A DNA stretch of 64,000 nucleotides from NCBI GenBank assembly GCA_039810085.1, contig JBDHWG010000023.1:21365-85364 (forward strand), in the 5' to 3' direction. Positions 43,047-51,539 of this stretch are shown here, in pieces. The notes below the pieces were generated by a model. It ran no database searches and was not told where the DNA came from. It saw only the letters and a list, made by a program, of their open reading frames with translations. How positions within the stretch are numbered: position 1 is the stretch's first letter; each line of letters opens with the position of its first letter. This DNA is from JBDHWG01 sp039810085. Lineage in GTDB: Bacteria; Chloroflexota; Anaerolineae; Epilineales; JAHCIE01. Made by a program: the position numbers and the translations under genes.

Positions 43047-43417
43047 CGCTACGCGTGACGGTGTTCGGCGACCCGGCCCACGAGGTGTGCCTCATCAGCG
43101 GATGCGGCAGCCGCGTCTCCTCGACCGAGGCGTTCCCGGCGACGGCCAAGGCGCTGCACGACCTGTTCGGCGAGCACGTCAGCCTGCGCTACTATGACCT
43201 GAGTGACCCGACTTTGCGCGCCCGGTTCGCCCGCCTCATCGACGGCGCGCGGGCGCGGGGGCTGCGCTTCCCCCTCGTCGCCATCAACGGCGCAATCGTC
43301 GCCGGCGCCGACGAGTCCGCGCCGTACCCCATCGCCGTGGACCGCATAGTGGCGCTCATCGACGCGGCGCTGCGCGAGCCGGCGGCGGACGGCGCCGGCG
43401 CGGAGCGTCAGGGGTGA
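43043..43417 (+). CDS. Thioredoxin-fold protein (YuzD/DUF1462-like)
   Basis: The 124-residue protein starts TLRVTVFGDPAHEVCLISGC, then SLRYYDLSDPTLRARFARLI and RFPLVAINGAIVAGADESAP. This beta-alpha-beta pattern with the cis-Pro-like FPLV resembles YuzD/glutaredoxin-like proteins. Cys pairs (C-x4-C) are not the classic CxxC. The GTG start overlaps the Hsp20 stop, and its own stop overlaps the next start (both GTGA), so these genes are translationally coupled. Confidence 0.65.
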   Translation: MTLRVTVFGDPAHEVCLISGCGSRVSSTEAFPATAKALHDLFGEHVSLRYYDLSDPTLRARFARLIDGARARGLRFPLVAINGAIVAGADESAPYPIAVDRIVALIDAALREPAADGAGAERQG

Positions 43418-43764
43418 GCGTGTTCAAGACGCCGTGGTGGTGGCCGTTTGGCCGCGTGCCGGAGATTTCCCCCGAGGGCCTCGCCGCGACCCTGGACAAG
43501 ACGCCGCCGCAAATCGTGGACGTGCGCACGGCGCAGGAGTTCGACGGCGGCCACATCCCCGGCGCGGTCAGCCTGCCCATCACGTCGTTCCCTGCCAACT
43601 GGCGCGGCCTGGGCCTGGACCCGAAGCGCCCGGTCGTGCTTATCTGCCTCACCGCCCACCGCAGCGTCCCGGCGACGCGCCTCCTCCTGCGCCACGGCTT
43701 CGACGCGCAGCAGCTCGCCGGCGGGATGACGGCGTGGCGGGCGCGGCATCTCCCCGAAACCTGA
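43414..43764 (+). CDS. Rhodanese-domain sulfurtransferase
   Basis: The 116-residue single rhodanese domain has QIVDVRTAQEFDGGHIPGAV and the active-site loop VLICLTAHRSV with Cys (C78) for persulfide. It transfers sulfur from thiosulfate or persulfides to a thiol. The GTG start overlaps the previous stop. Neighbouring thioredoxin-like and Hsp20 genes suggest a redox or proteotoxic-stress operon. Confidence 0.9.
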   Translation: MSVFKTPWWWPFGRVPEISPEGLAATLDKTPPQIVDVRTAQEFDGGHIPGAVSLPITSFPANWRGLGLDPKRPVVLICLTAHRSVPATRLLLRHGFDAQQLAGGMTAWRARHLPET

Positions 43765-43775
43765 CGGAGTACCCC

Positions 43776-45692
43776 ATGACCACCGACCGACCCCGCTTCA
43801 CCCTGGACGACATGTTCAAGGTCAAGCTCGCAGGCGACCCCCAGATCTCGCCCGACGGTCGCGCCGTCGCCTTCACCTACGGCCCGCTCACCAAGGAAAA
43901 GGACCACCCGCGCCAGAGCGCCATCTGGCTGGCCGACGAGAGCGGCGCGCGCCAGTTCACCGCCTCCCCCTCCAGCGACACCGCGCCACGCTGGTCGCCG
44001 GACGGCCGTCGGCTGGCGTTCATCTCCGACCGCGTCAAGGAGGGCAAGGGGCAGCTCTATCTATTGGACCTCACGGGCGGCGAGGCGCGGCAGCTGACGG
44101 ACACGCGGGGCGAGCTGCGCGTCCCGATCTGGCTGCCGGATGGGCGGCTGGCCGTGCTGATGACCGAGGCCGTGCCGGAGGAGGTGGAGAAGCAGCGCGG
44201 GGAGGGCGACGACCCGTTCATCGCCGACGACAATCGCCAGTGGACGCGCCTGTTCCTGGTCGATCTGGACAGCGGGGCGCTGACGCCGCTCACGCCGCCG
44301 GGCATGCAGGTGTACGAGGCCGCGCCCGCGCCGGATAGCGCGCGTTGGGCACTGGTCGTGAGCGACGACCCGGGCCGCCAGGCGTGGTATCGCAACCGCC
44401 TGGTGCGCCTGGACGCGCCGGACGCCGCGCCGGTCACGCTGTACGCGACGGCGACGCTGCCCGAAGGCGTGAGCGCCGCGCCCGTGTGGTCGCCGGACGG
44501 CAAGAGCATCGCCTTCCTGGCCGGGGCGTGGAGCGACGAGGGCATCAACTCCGGCGACGTGTGGCTCGTCGGGAGCGACGGCGGCGCGGCGCGCTGCCTG
44601 ACGCCCGGCAGCGACACGTCGTTCGGGAGCATGGCGTGGCTGCCGGATGGGCGGCTGCTGGCCGCGGGCCTCCGCGACGGCCACGCGACTCTGGCGCTCA
44701 TCGGGCAGGATGGGACGGTGACACCACTGTGGCAGGACCTGGCGATGCTTATGACGCCGTTCTATGGCCCCCTGAGCGTCGCCGCCGACGGGCGGACGTT
44801 CGCCGTTCTGCGCGAGGACCCGACCCACCCGCGCGACGTGTGGGTGGGGACCATCGACGGCGCGTGGCGGCAGATGACGCGCCTTCAGCCAGAGCTTGAG
44901 GCGCTGGACATCGGCCGCGTCGAGAACATCCACTGGACCGCGCCCGACGGCCTGCGCGTGCAGGGCTTTCTGCTCACGCCGAGCGGGTGGACCGGCGAGC
45001 GCCGGCCGCTGGTGGTCTACGTCCACGGTGGGCCGAGCGGCGCGTGGCGGCCGGCGTTCCTGGGCGCAATGGGCGCGATTGGGCACGTGCTCTCGCTGGG
45101 TTACGCCGTTTTGCTGCCCAACCCGCGCGGCAGCGTTGGCCTGGGCCGCGCCTACGCCGACGCCAACCACCGCGACCTGGGCGGCGGCGACCTGCAAGAC
45201 ATCCTGGCCGGGGTGGACCACGTTATCCATATGGGCGTGGCCGACCCCGCCCGGCTGGGCATCGTCGGCTGGAGCTACGGCGGCTACATGACGGCGTGGG
45301 CCATCACCCAGACGACGCGCTTCAAGGCGGCGGTCGTCGGCGCGGGCATCGTCAACCTGGCGAGCCACTGGGGGCAGAACACCATCCACAACTGGCAGCT
45401 CGTCTTCTTCGACGGGCGTTCGCCGCTCGAGGACCCTGATGCCCACCGCGCCCGCTCGGCGTGGACGTACCTGCACGCCGTGCGGACGCCGACGCTCATC
45501 CTCCACGGCCAGAACGATACCGACGTGCCGGTCGCCCAGGCCCACGAGCTGTATCGCGGCCTGCGCTCCCTTGGCGTTGAGGCGCGGCTCGTCACCTACC
45601 CCCGCGAGCCCCACGGCGTCCAGGAGCGCCTGCACGTGGGCGACATGACCGGGCGCATTCTCGAATGGTTCCGCAGCCACCTGGCCCCTTAA
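43776..45692 (+). CDS. S9-family prolyl oligopeptidase / acylaminoacyl-peptidase-like
   Basis: The 638-residue protein has an N-terminal beta-propeller (WD-like repeats with FTASPSSDTAPRWSPDGRRL) and a C-terminal alpha/beta hydrolase. The nucleophile is in GWSYGGYMTAW (Ser about residue 500). The acid is in HGQNDTDVPV, the catalytic His in REPHGVQE. It cleaves peptides from oligopeptides in the cytosol. ATG 43776 follows CGGAGTACCCC, and its end overlaps the next gene by 28 nt. Confidence 0.92.
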   Translation: MTTDRPRFTLDDMFKVKLAGDPQISPDGRAVAFTYGPLTKEKDHPRQSAIWLADESGARQFTASPSSDTAPRWSPDGRRLAFISDRVKEGKGQLYLLDLTGGEARQLTDTRGELRVPIWLPDGRLAVLMTEAVPEEVEKQRGEGDDPFIADDNRQWTRLFLVDLDSGALTPLTPPGMQVYEAAPAPDSARWALVVSDDPGRQAWYRNRLVRLDAPDAAPVTLYATATLPEGVSAAPVWSPDGKSIAFLAGAWSDEGINSGDVWLVGSDGGAARCLTPGSDTSFGSMAWLPDGRLLAAGLRDGHATLALIGQDGTVTPLWQDLAMLMTPFYGPLSVAADGRTFAVLREDPTHPRDVWVGTIDGAWRQMTRLQPELEALDIGRVENIHWTAPDGLRVQGFLLTPSGWTGERRPLVVYVHGGPSGAWRPAFLGAMGAIGHVLSLGYAVLLPNPRGSVGLGRAYADANHRDLGGGDLQDILAGVDHVIHMGVADPARLGIVGWSYGGYMTAWAITQTTRFKAAVVGAGIVNLASHWGQNTIHNWQLVFFDGRSPLEDPDAHRARSAWTYLHAVRTPTLILHGQNDTDVPVAQAHELYRGLRSLGVEARLVTYPREPHGVQERLHVGDMTGRILEWFRSHLAP

Positions 45693-48142
45693 GCCGCCTC
45701 GGCCGCATCGCCGCCCTGGGCGCGGTCCTCGTCGCGTTCGTCCTGCGCGTCCTCGACCTCGGCGGGCCAAGCCTGTGGTATGACGAGGGCTTCGCCGTCC
45801 AGACGGCGCGGCTGCCCCTGCCCGACCTGGTCGCGCGCCTCATCCGCGAGGACAACCACTCGCCGCTGCACTACCTCGTGCTGCACGTGTGGATGCTCCT
45901 GTCGGGCGACTCCGAAACCGCGCTGCGCTTCACCAGCGTCGTGGTCGGCGTGCTCATGGTGGCGCTGACCTACGCCATCTTCCGCGAGATCGTTCACGGC
46001 CGGCCGCAGTCGGGCATCGCCGCCCTCGTCGCCGGCGCGCCCGCCGCCTGGCTCGTCGCCCTGTCCCCGTTCCTGGTGTACTACGCCCGGGAGGCGCGCA
46101 TGTACAGCCTCCTGGCGTGCTTCACCCTGGCCGCCGCCTGGACCCTGCTCATGGCGACGCGCCGCACGCTGGCGCAAAACACGAATGCAACGCCTGTCAT
46201 TGCGAGCGGAGCGAAGCAATCCCCCGCCCTTGCATCAGAGAGTCAAGCAGGGGAGAGCGGCCTTTCGCCTACCGTGGGATTGCTTCGTCAGCAGGGGCGG
46301 AGTACCGCCCCCGCGCCCCAAGATATCGTCCTCCTCGCAATGACAGCGGGCCGGGTCATTGCGAGCGAACGCGAAGCAATCCCGCGCCCTGATGAGGGAC
46401 GGGCGAGTCCGGCTAAAGCGGCGCTCTCACCAACCGTGAGATTGCTTCGTCGTCCTATCGTCCTCCTCGCAATGACACTTCGTCGTCCTGTTGTTCCCCC
46501 GCTTTGGGAGTCTTCTTCTCTTCCTCTGCGCCTCTGCGCCTCTGCGTTGCCAAATCCGATCTGGCTGCTCAGGAACGTCACGCTCGGTGTCATGCCGAGG
46601 GACGAGGCATCTGGGCCGCCGCCGTCCAGACCCCTCCTGCGTCGGGGTGACATTCGGGGGTCTTCATCTCTTCCTCTGCGCCTGGGCGTCTCTGCGTTGC
46701 CAACTCCGATCTGGCTGGCGCATGGGGCGCTGATGGCGCTGATGCTCTACACCCAGTACATGGGCGTGTTCTTCATCCCGGCGTTTGCCCTGTTCGCCCT
46801 GCTCAGCGGGCGGCGCGTGTTCGTGCGCTGGCTGCTGGCGGCCCTCGTCGGCGCGCTGCTGTTCCTGCCCTGGCTGCCCTTCGCCGTTCTCCAGATGCGC
46901 CGCCTGTTCGGCTCGACGCCGGAGTACTTCCCGGCCTACCTGGACGCGAGCGCCGTCATTCAGAACGGCCTGCGCAGCTTCCTCGCCCTGGACACGCCGA
47001 CGCTGGCGGGCGCGGCGGCCCTGCTGCTGCTGGCCGGGTCCGTGGCGCTCCTGGTGCGCGATGCCCGCCGCGACCCGACGCTTGCCAAGCGCGAGGCGCT
47101 GCCTATGCTCGCCGCCTGGCTGCCGCTGTTGCTCATCGCCGTCGCCAGCAGCGCCATCGCCAAGTTCGTCGCCCGCTACGCCATCCCGGCCGCGCCGATG
47201 CTCACCCTGAGCATCTCCCTGGTGCTGTTCGGCCTGCTGTGGCGCAAGGCAATCGCCCTGCGCGTCGTGTACGCCGTGGCCGTGGCGGCGCTGCTGGTGT
47301 TCCTGGGGCGCGGCGGGTGGAGCGCGACAACGACGCCGTGGGTTCCCCACGAGGACGCGCGGGGCATCGCCGAGTACCTCAACGAGCGGGCGCGGCCGGA
47401 GCAGGACATCATCTTCATGGACGCGCGGCCCGACGCCTTCGACTACTACTACCACGGGCAGGCCGCCGTCCACCCGATGTACGTCGGCTTCGACTTCGCG
47501 GCGGGCGCGGACCAGTTGAACGCCATCCTGTCGCGCCAGCCGGAGCGCATCTGGCTCGTCCTCTGGCAGCACGAGGCCGCCGACCCGACGGGCATGGTCA
47601 TCGACGAGTTGCAGCGGCGCAGTGCCCAGGGCCGCGTCACGCGCAGCGCTTACCGGGAGTATACCCTGCTGCGCTTCGACCTGGCCGACTGGTCGCCCGT
47701 TGCGCCGGTCCCGACGCCGCAGCGGCCGGTCGGCGCGACGTTCGGCGGCCGGCTCACGCTGGTCGGGGTGGACCGGCTGAAGGACGACCCGGGGACGCTG
47801 CGCTGGATTCTGTACTGGCAGGCGCAGCAGCCGTTGGCGGGCGACCTGGCGGTGACGCTTCAGTTGACGGATGCGGCGGGGGCGGTGCGGGTCAGCCGCA
47901 GCCAGGGGCCGAGCGCGCCGTGGCTGGCGGCGGCGGGGCTGCCGGTCGGGGTGACGGTGCGCAGCCTGACGGAAGTCGGGCTGCCGAAGGACCTGCCGCC
48001 GGGGACATATACGGCGAGCGTGCTGGTGTGGGACCCGGCCGCCGGGCGCAACCTCGACGCTGTCGGGAGCGACGGCGCGGCGCTGGGAACGAGGGTGGCG
48101 CTGGGAACAGTGGACATTACGCCGGCGCTGCTGCCCAAGTAG
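45665..48142 (+). CDS. GT39-like glycosyltransferase with repeat-derived insert
   Basis: The 825-residue polytopic protein has GT-C family features: LWYDEGFAVQTARLPLPDLV in the first loop (Asp-Glu), NHSPLHYLVLH, and many membrane helices up to about residue 550, then a ~220-residue soluble domain. It would transfer sugar from a lipid-linked donor. From about residue 178 to 350 the helices are interrupted by translated family A, B and other repeats (see the repeat feature). Without them, the helices YAREARMYSLLACFTLAAA and HGALMALMLYTQYMG would be neighbours. The ATG overlaps the S9 peptidase gene. Confidence 0.85.
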   Translation: MVPQPPGPLSRLGRIAALGAVLVAFVLRVLDLGGPSLWYDEGFAVQTARLPLPDLVARLIREDNHSPLHYLVLHVWMLLSGDSETALRFTSVVVGVLMVALTYAIFREIVHGRPQSGIAALVAGAPAAWLVALSPFLVYYAREARMYSLLACFTLAAAWTLLMATRRTLAQNTNATPVIASGAKQSPALASESQAGESGLSPTVGLLRQQGRSTAPAPQDIVLLAMTAGRVIASEREAIPRPDEGRASPAKAALSPTVRLLRRPIVLLAMTLRRPVVPPLWESSSLPLRLCASALPNPIWLLRNVTLGVMPRDEASGPPPSRPLLRRGDIRGSSSLPLRLGVSALPTPIWLAHGALMALMLYTQYMGVFFIPAFALFALLSGRRVFVRWLLAALVGALLFLPWLPFAVLQMRRLFGSTPEYFPAYLDASAVIQNGLRSFLALDTPTLAGAAALLLLAGSVALLVRDARRDPTLAKREALPMLAAWLPLLLIAVASSAIAKFVARYAIPAAPMLTLSISLVLFGLLWRKAIALRVVYAVAVAALLVFLGRGGWSATTTPWVPHEDARGIAEYLNERARPEQDIIFMDARPDAFDYYYHGQAAVHPMYVGFDFAAGADQLNAILSRQPERIWLVLWQHEAADPTGMVIDELQRRSAQGRVTRSAYREYTLLRFDLADWSPVAPVPTPQRPVGATFGGRLTLVGVDRLKDDPGTLRWILYWQAQQPLAGDLAVTLQLTDAAGAVRVSRSQGPSAPWLAAAGLPVGVTVRSLTEVGLPKDLPPGTYTASVLVWDPAAGRNLDAVGSDGAALGTRVALGTVDITPALLPK
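46195..46718. repeat. Cluster of family A, family B and CTCTGCG-type repeats inside the glycosyltransferase gene
   Basis: Two A elements (about 46196-46346 and 46359-46475) are followed by a CCTCTGCGCCTCTGCGCC block with a CCGATCTGGCTG end (46506-46572), then a family B copy (46589-46658) and a second CTCTGCG block (46658-46718) whose tail CCGATCTGGCTGG matches the first. The ~520 bp keep the frame open, adding ~173 codons. Confidence 0.88.
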
Positions 48143-48166
48143 ACCGGACCGGCGCAAAACAGGGTC

Positions 48167-48195
48167 TTGTCAAGCGACGACTTGTGCTATATACT
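48167..48195 (+). promoter_or_regulatory. Predicted sigma-70 promoter of the Ig-like/caspase pair
   Basis: TTGTCA (48167-48172), a 17-bp spacer and TATACT (48190-48195). ATG 48287 lies 92 nt downstream. Confidence 0.65.
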
Positions 48196-48286
48196 GGAAG
48201 GGTCAGGTAGCTGACCCGGCGGCCCGGGTCTGTCTCCCCGGTCTGAACACGCCCGCGTGCATCGCAAAGGCGCACCTGGAGGCTGC

Positions 48287-49213
48287 ATGCCAAGACGACG
48301 TCCCCCCCTCGCGCTCCTCGGTCTCCTCGCGGCCATGGCCCTGCTCCTCTGCCTGTCGGCGCCGCCGGCCTTTGCCCAAGGCCCCGGTGGGGCGACGGCG
48401 GTCGCGCCCCCGCCCCCCACAGCCACCCCGGTCGTGGCGCCGACCCAGGAAGACCTGGTGTTCGGCGCGCTGGCCCCCACGCCGTGGGATTGGGCCTTGC
48501 GCCTGGCCTCTGTGTTCGTCATCTCGGCGCTGGCGGCCTGGGCGATCTACCGAGTCTTCAAGTACATCACCCTGATGCAGAAGCGGTACTATACCGTCGC
48601 CGACCACATGGCGCGGCGGGGAACGGCCACGCGGCTCGTGCCGGTGAGCGCCCGCATGCCCAGCGGGGGTGGTGGCGACAGGGATTTAGGGGGAAAGGAG
48701 TTGCAGGTCAAAGGGCCAAACACGCTGACGGTCGGCGCGACGGACGAGTATAAAGCCGTCGTCAAGACCGACGATACCGAGACACCGGCGGCGGAGGCCA
48801 CGTGGCAGGTCGCGCCGGAGGGCATCGCCACCCTCGACGCGACGACAGGCGCGACGGTGCGCGTGACGGCCAAGCAACAGGGAGCCTTCGAGCTGGTGGT
48901 GAGCGTCAAGGGGGCAGCGGCGACGGATCAGGCCACCGAAGTCCACTTCCCCGTCGCGGTGATTGCGCCGACGGCGCAGCCGATAGACCTGCCGTTCGTG
49001 GGCGAAGGCTGGGGCACGATCATCCTCGCCATCCTGTTCGGGACCATCGTCGCCCTGCTTGGCCTGAGCCGCGTTCTCAGCACGTCGCTGGTCGGCACGC
49101 TGCTGGGCGCTTTGTTGGGCTACATCTTTGGCGTCGCCACGTCGGGGGGAACCAAGGCAGCCGGGGAGGGCGCTGCCGGAGGCTCCAAAAGCGGCGACAC
49201 CGGGCCAAGGTGA
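48287..49213 (+). CDS. Ig-like-domain membrane protein next to the caspase gene
   Basis: The protein has 308 residues. A signal peptide (to about 30, ending PAFAQG) is followed by a Pro/Thr linker, a membrane helix (about 70-92), a Big/Ig-like domain (about 135-225; LTVGATDEYKAVVKTDD, EATWQVAPEGIATLDATTGA), two more membrane helices (about 240-285) and a Gly/Ser/Lys tail. GGAGG before ATG 48287 sets the start. It stands 145 bp upstream of the caspase gene, probably on one transcript. The function is unknown, with a surface or membrane partner of the caspase inferred. Confidence 0.7.
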   Translation: MPRRRPPLALLGLLAAMALLLCLSAPPAFAQGPGGATAVAPPPPTATPVVAPTQEDLVFGALAPTPWDWALRLASVFVISALAAWAIYRVFKYITLMQKRYYTVADHMARRGTATRLVPVSARMPSGGGGDRDLGGKELQVKGPNTLTVGATDEYKAVVKTDDTETPAAEATWQVAPEGIATLDATTGATVRVTAKQQGAFELVVSVKGAAATDQATEVHFPVAVIAPTAQPIDLPFVGEGWGTIILAILFGTIVALLGLSRVLSTSLVGTLLGALLGYIFGVATSGGTKAAGEGAAGGSKSGDTGPR

Positions 49214-49358
49214 TAGCCCCCGCGCCCCTCGCTCCGACGCGCCGTCGGGCATGGCGGCGGCCGGACCCCCCAGCGCGCCGAGCCGTCCCGGCCGGGCGGT
49301 CGATATCGTGACACCCAGCGCGAGTCTTCTCGCGCCAATTCCAGAAAGGCCACCGACC

Positions 49359-51395
49359 ATGACAGAAAATACGCCCCGCGGCCCCATGTATCACGCCTTG
49401 CTCATCGGCATCGACGCCTACCCGCCGCGCTACAACTCGCTGGCGGGCTGCGTCAACGATATCGACGCCATCGCCCACATCCTGCTGGAGCCGCCGGGCA
49501 TCGGCCTCCCCCCGGAGCAGGTGCGCATAACCCGCCTCGTCGCGCCCCGGTCCGGGACGCCCTCGGCCTCGCGGCCGCAGGACGTGGTGGCGGCGCCCAC
49601 CCGGGAGAACGTGGTCGCGGCGCTACAGAAGCTCGCCGGCCCCGACGTTCAGCCCGGCGACCGCGTCCTGATTTACTACTCCGGCCACGGCGACCAGAAG
49701 ACGTGGCCGAACTCGCCGGTATCCCACGAAGCGATTGTGCCGCACAACGGCCAGGACATCCAGTACCTGTTCGATGTGCAGCTGAATAGCCTCATCAACG
49801 CCATCACGGCGCGCACGGGCGATATCACCGTCATCCTCGACAGTTGCCACTCCGACGGCGCGACGCGCGGCCTGGGCGATGGCGAGGAGCAAGGGGCCAC
49901 GCGCCGGCTGGAACGCACCGACGGCGGGGCCGACGATGAGGTCGTCGCGCCGGATTTGGACCTCGGCGACGGCAGTCGGGGCGTGGGCGGCGCGGCGAGC
50001 AGCGCCGGGCTGTTAGTGAGCCTCCAGCCGCAGTATCTGGGCGTGATGGCATGCCAGGGGGAAGAGCGCGCCAACGAGGGCGTGCTGGGCGACGCCCCCC
50101 GTCACGGTGTCCTGACGTACAGCCTGTTGCAGCTTCTCCGCGACAAACCGGATCGCGCCGGGCTGCGTTGGGCGGACCTGTGGCCCGACATCATCGGCCA
50201 TGTCTCCCAGGGCTGCCTGAGTCTCAACCGCGAAATGCAACACCCGCGGCTGATCGGCGCGTCGGCGCGCCATGTCTTCGGCGGCCCGTGGGTTCCCCAG
50301 GACCCGGGCTATGCCGTGACCCAGGCGGCCGACGGCGCGTATACAATCGGGGCGGGCGAGCTGATGGGCGTCACCAAGGGGGCGGTCATCGGCGTCTACG
50401 GGGCGGAGCCGGCCATGTTCCCGACGTTGGACTCCGAGGCGGACAAGGCGGCGCGGCGCGGCTGCCTGAAAGTGACAGACGCCCAGCGCGCCTCGGCCAC
50501 GGCGCGTCCCTGCTCGTGCGACGGCAAGGACGACGCCGACGCGTTCCCATTGCCGCCGGGCGCGCGCGGCCGGCTGGTCAAACCCGGCCTGGCGCTGCGC
50601 ATGCGTGTGCTCCTCGCGCCGCCGGATGACGTTGTGGCGGCGAAAGTGAACGAGTCGCCGCTGCTCACCGTGGTGGGGCCGGACGCGGCGAACGCCGAGG
50701 TGCGCGTGAACGGGATGCCGGACGGCAGCTGGCGCATCATCAACGCGCTCAAGGAGGAGGTCGGTGTCGTACCGGCTCGGGAGGTTGATGCCCTCGTCGC
50801 GGGGCTGAACGCCTACGCCGGCTACAATCAAGTGCTGCGCACGGCGCACAGTTGCAACGATGCTCAACTCAGCGGCGCGCTCAGCCTGCGCGTGCTCGAC
50901 GCGAGCGGCGTCGGCCAGATGTCGGCGGAGCAGCTGGCGGACCCACCGCTCAATGAGGTTCACCGCGACCCGGCGAGCGGCGCCTATGCCGTCCCAGCCG
51001 GCACGCGGTTCTGCGTCCAGATGGCGAATACGTCATCCAAAGCGCTGAAGGTCACGCTCTTCGAGTGCGGCGCGGGGGGCGCGGTCGAGAGCATGGGCCA
51101 CGTGTCGCTGAACCCGGGCGACCGGCAAATCGTGTGGCGCAACGGGGTACGCGGCAAGCCCTTCGGCGTCAACCCCGATTTCCCGGGCCGGTGGAACACC
51201 GACCAGCTTGTCGCCATTGCGACCACCCGCCCCGACGTGGACCTGAGCTATCTGGCCGCGCCGCAAACGGTGCAGCAGGCGATTGATGATGCCTTGGGCG
51301 GGGTCGACCGAGGTCTCATCCCCGACGAAGACGCCGGGCCGGCGGAGCTGTGGACCGCCGTCATCGTGCCGCTCCGCGTCGGCCCAAAGACGTAG
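49359..51395 (+). CDS. Caspase-family (peptidase C14) protease with long C-terminal domain
   Basis: The 678-residue protein opens YHALLIGIDAYPPRYNSLAG and carries the dyad His in IYYSGHGDQ (H110) and Cys in VILDSCHSDGATRG (C163), the metacaspase/paracaspase/bacterial caspase pattern. Acidic S1-type residues are around LDVQLNS-like segments. Residues about 320-678 form further domains (GAGELMGVTKGAVIGVYG, LRVLDASGVGQMS, RFCVQMANTSSKALKVTLF) that look like beta modules and may bind a signal. ATG 49359 is preceded by AAAGG. Such proteases often act in stress, death or anti-phage responses, but this is not shown here. Confidence 0.85.
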   Translation: MTENTPRGPMYHALLIGIDAYPPRYNSLAGCVNDIDAIAHILLEPPGIGLPPEQVRITRLVAPRSGTPSASRPQDVVAAPTRENVVAALQKLAGPDVQPGDRVLIYYSGHGDQKTWPNSPVSHEAIVPHNGQDIQYLFDVQLNSLINAITARTGDITVILDSCHSDGATRGLGDGEEQGATRRLERTDGGADDEVVAPDLDLGDGSRGVGGAASSAGLLVSLQPQYLGVMACQGEERANEGVLGDAPRHGVLTYSLLQLLRDKPDRAGLRWADLWPDIIGHVSQGCLSLNREMQHPRLIGASARHVFGGPWVPQDPGYAVTQAADGAYTIGAGELMGVTKGAVIGVYGAEPAMFPTLDSEADKAARRGCLKVTDAQRASATARPCSCDGKDDADAFPLPPGARGRLVKPGLALRMRVLLAPPDDVVAAKVNESPLLTVVGPDAANAEVRVNGMPDGSWRIINALKEEVGVVPAREVDALVAGLNAYAGYNQVLRTAHSCNDAQLSGALSLRVLDASGVGQMSAEQLADPPLNEVHRDPASGAYAVPAGTRFCVQMANTSSKALKVTLFECGAGGAVESMGHVSLNPGDRQIVWRNGVRGKPFGVNPDFPGRWNTDQLVAIATTRPDVDLSYLAAPQTVQQAIDDALGGVDRGLIPDEDAGPAELWTAVIVPLRVGPKT

Positions 51396-51458
51396 CCGCG
51401 CTGTCAGGAAGATGTAGATCTAGATGTGTCTGGCAGAACCACATGCAGTCGATGATTA

Positions 51459-51487
51459 GGCGGCTTAGGGCGAAGAACTAAGCCGCC
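51459..51487. terminator. Hairpin between caspase gene and darT-like gene
   Basis: GGCGGCTTAG (51459-51468) pairs with CTAAGCCGCC (51478-51487), with no T-run. It lies between convergent genes in the 144-bp gap. Confidence 0.62.
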
Positions 51488-51539
51488 AGTAGGACATGCG
51501 CTCGCCTTGGGTCTTACGACATTCCTTACAGGCTCTTTT

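Noticed and set aside
46195..46718. Frameshifted pseudogene of the glycosyltransferase
   Set aside because: The frame is unbroken from start to stop and the helices on both sides are in phase.
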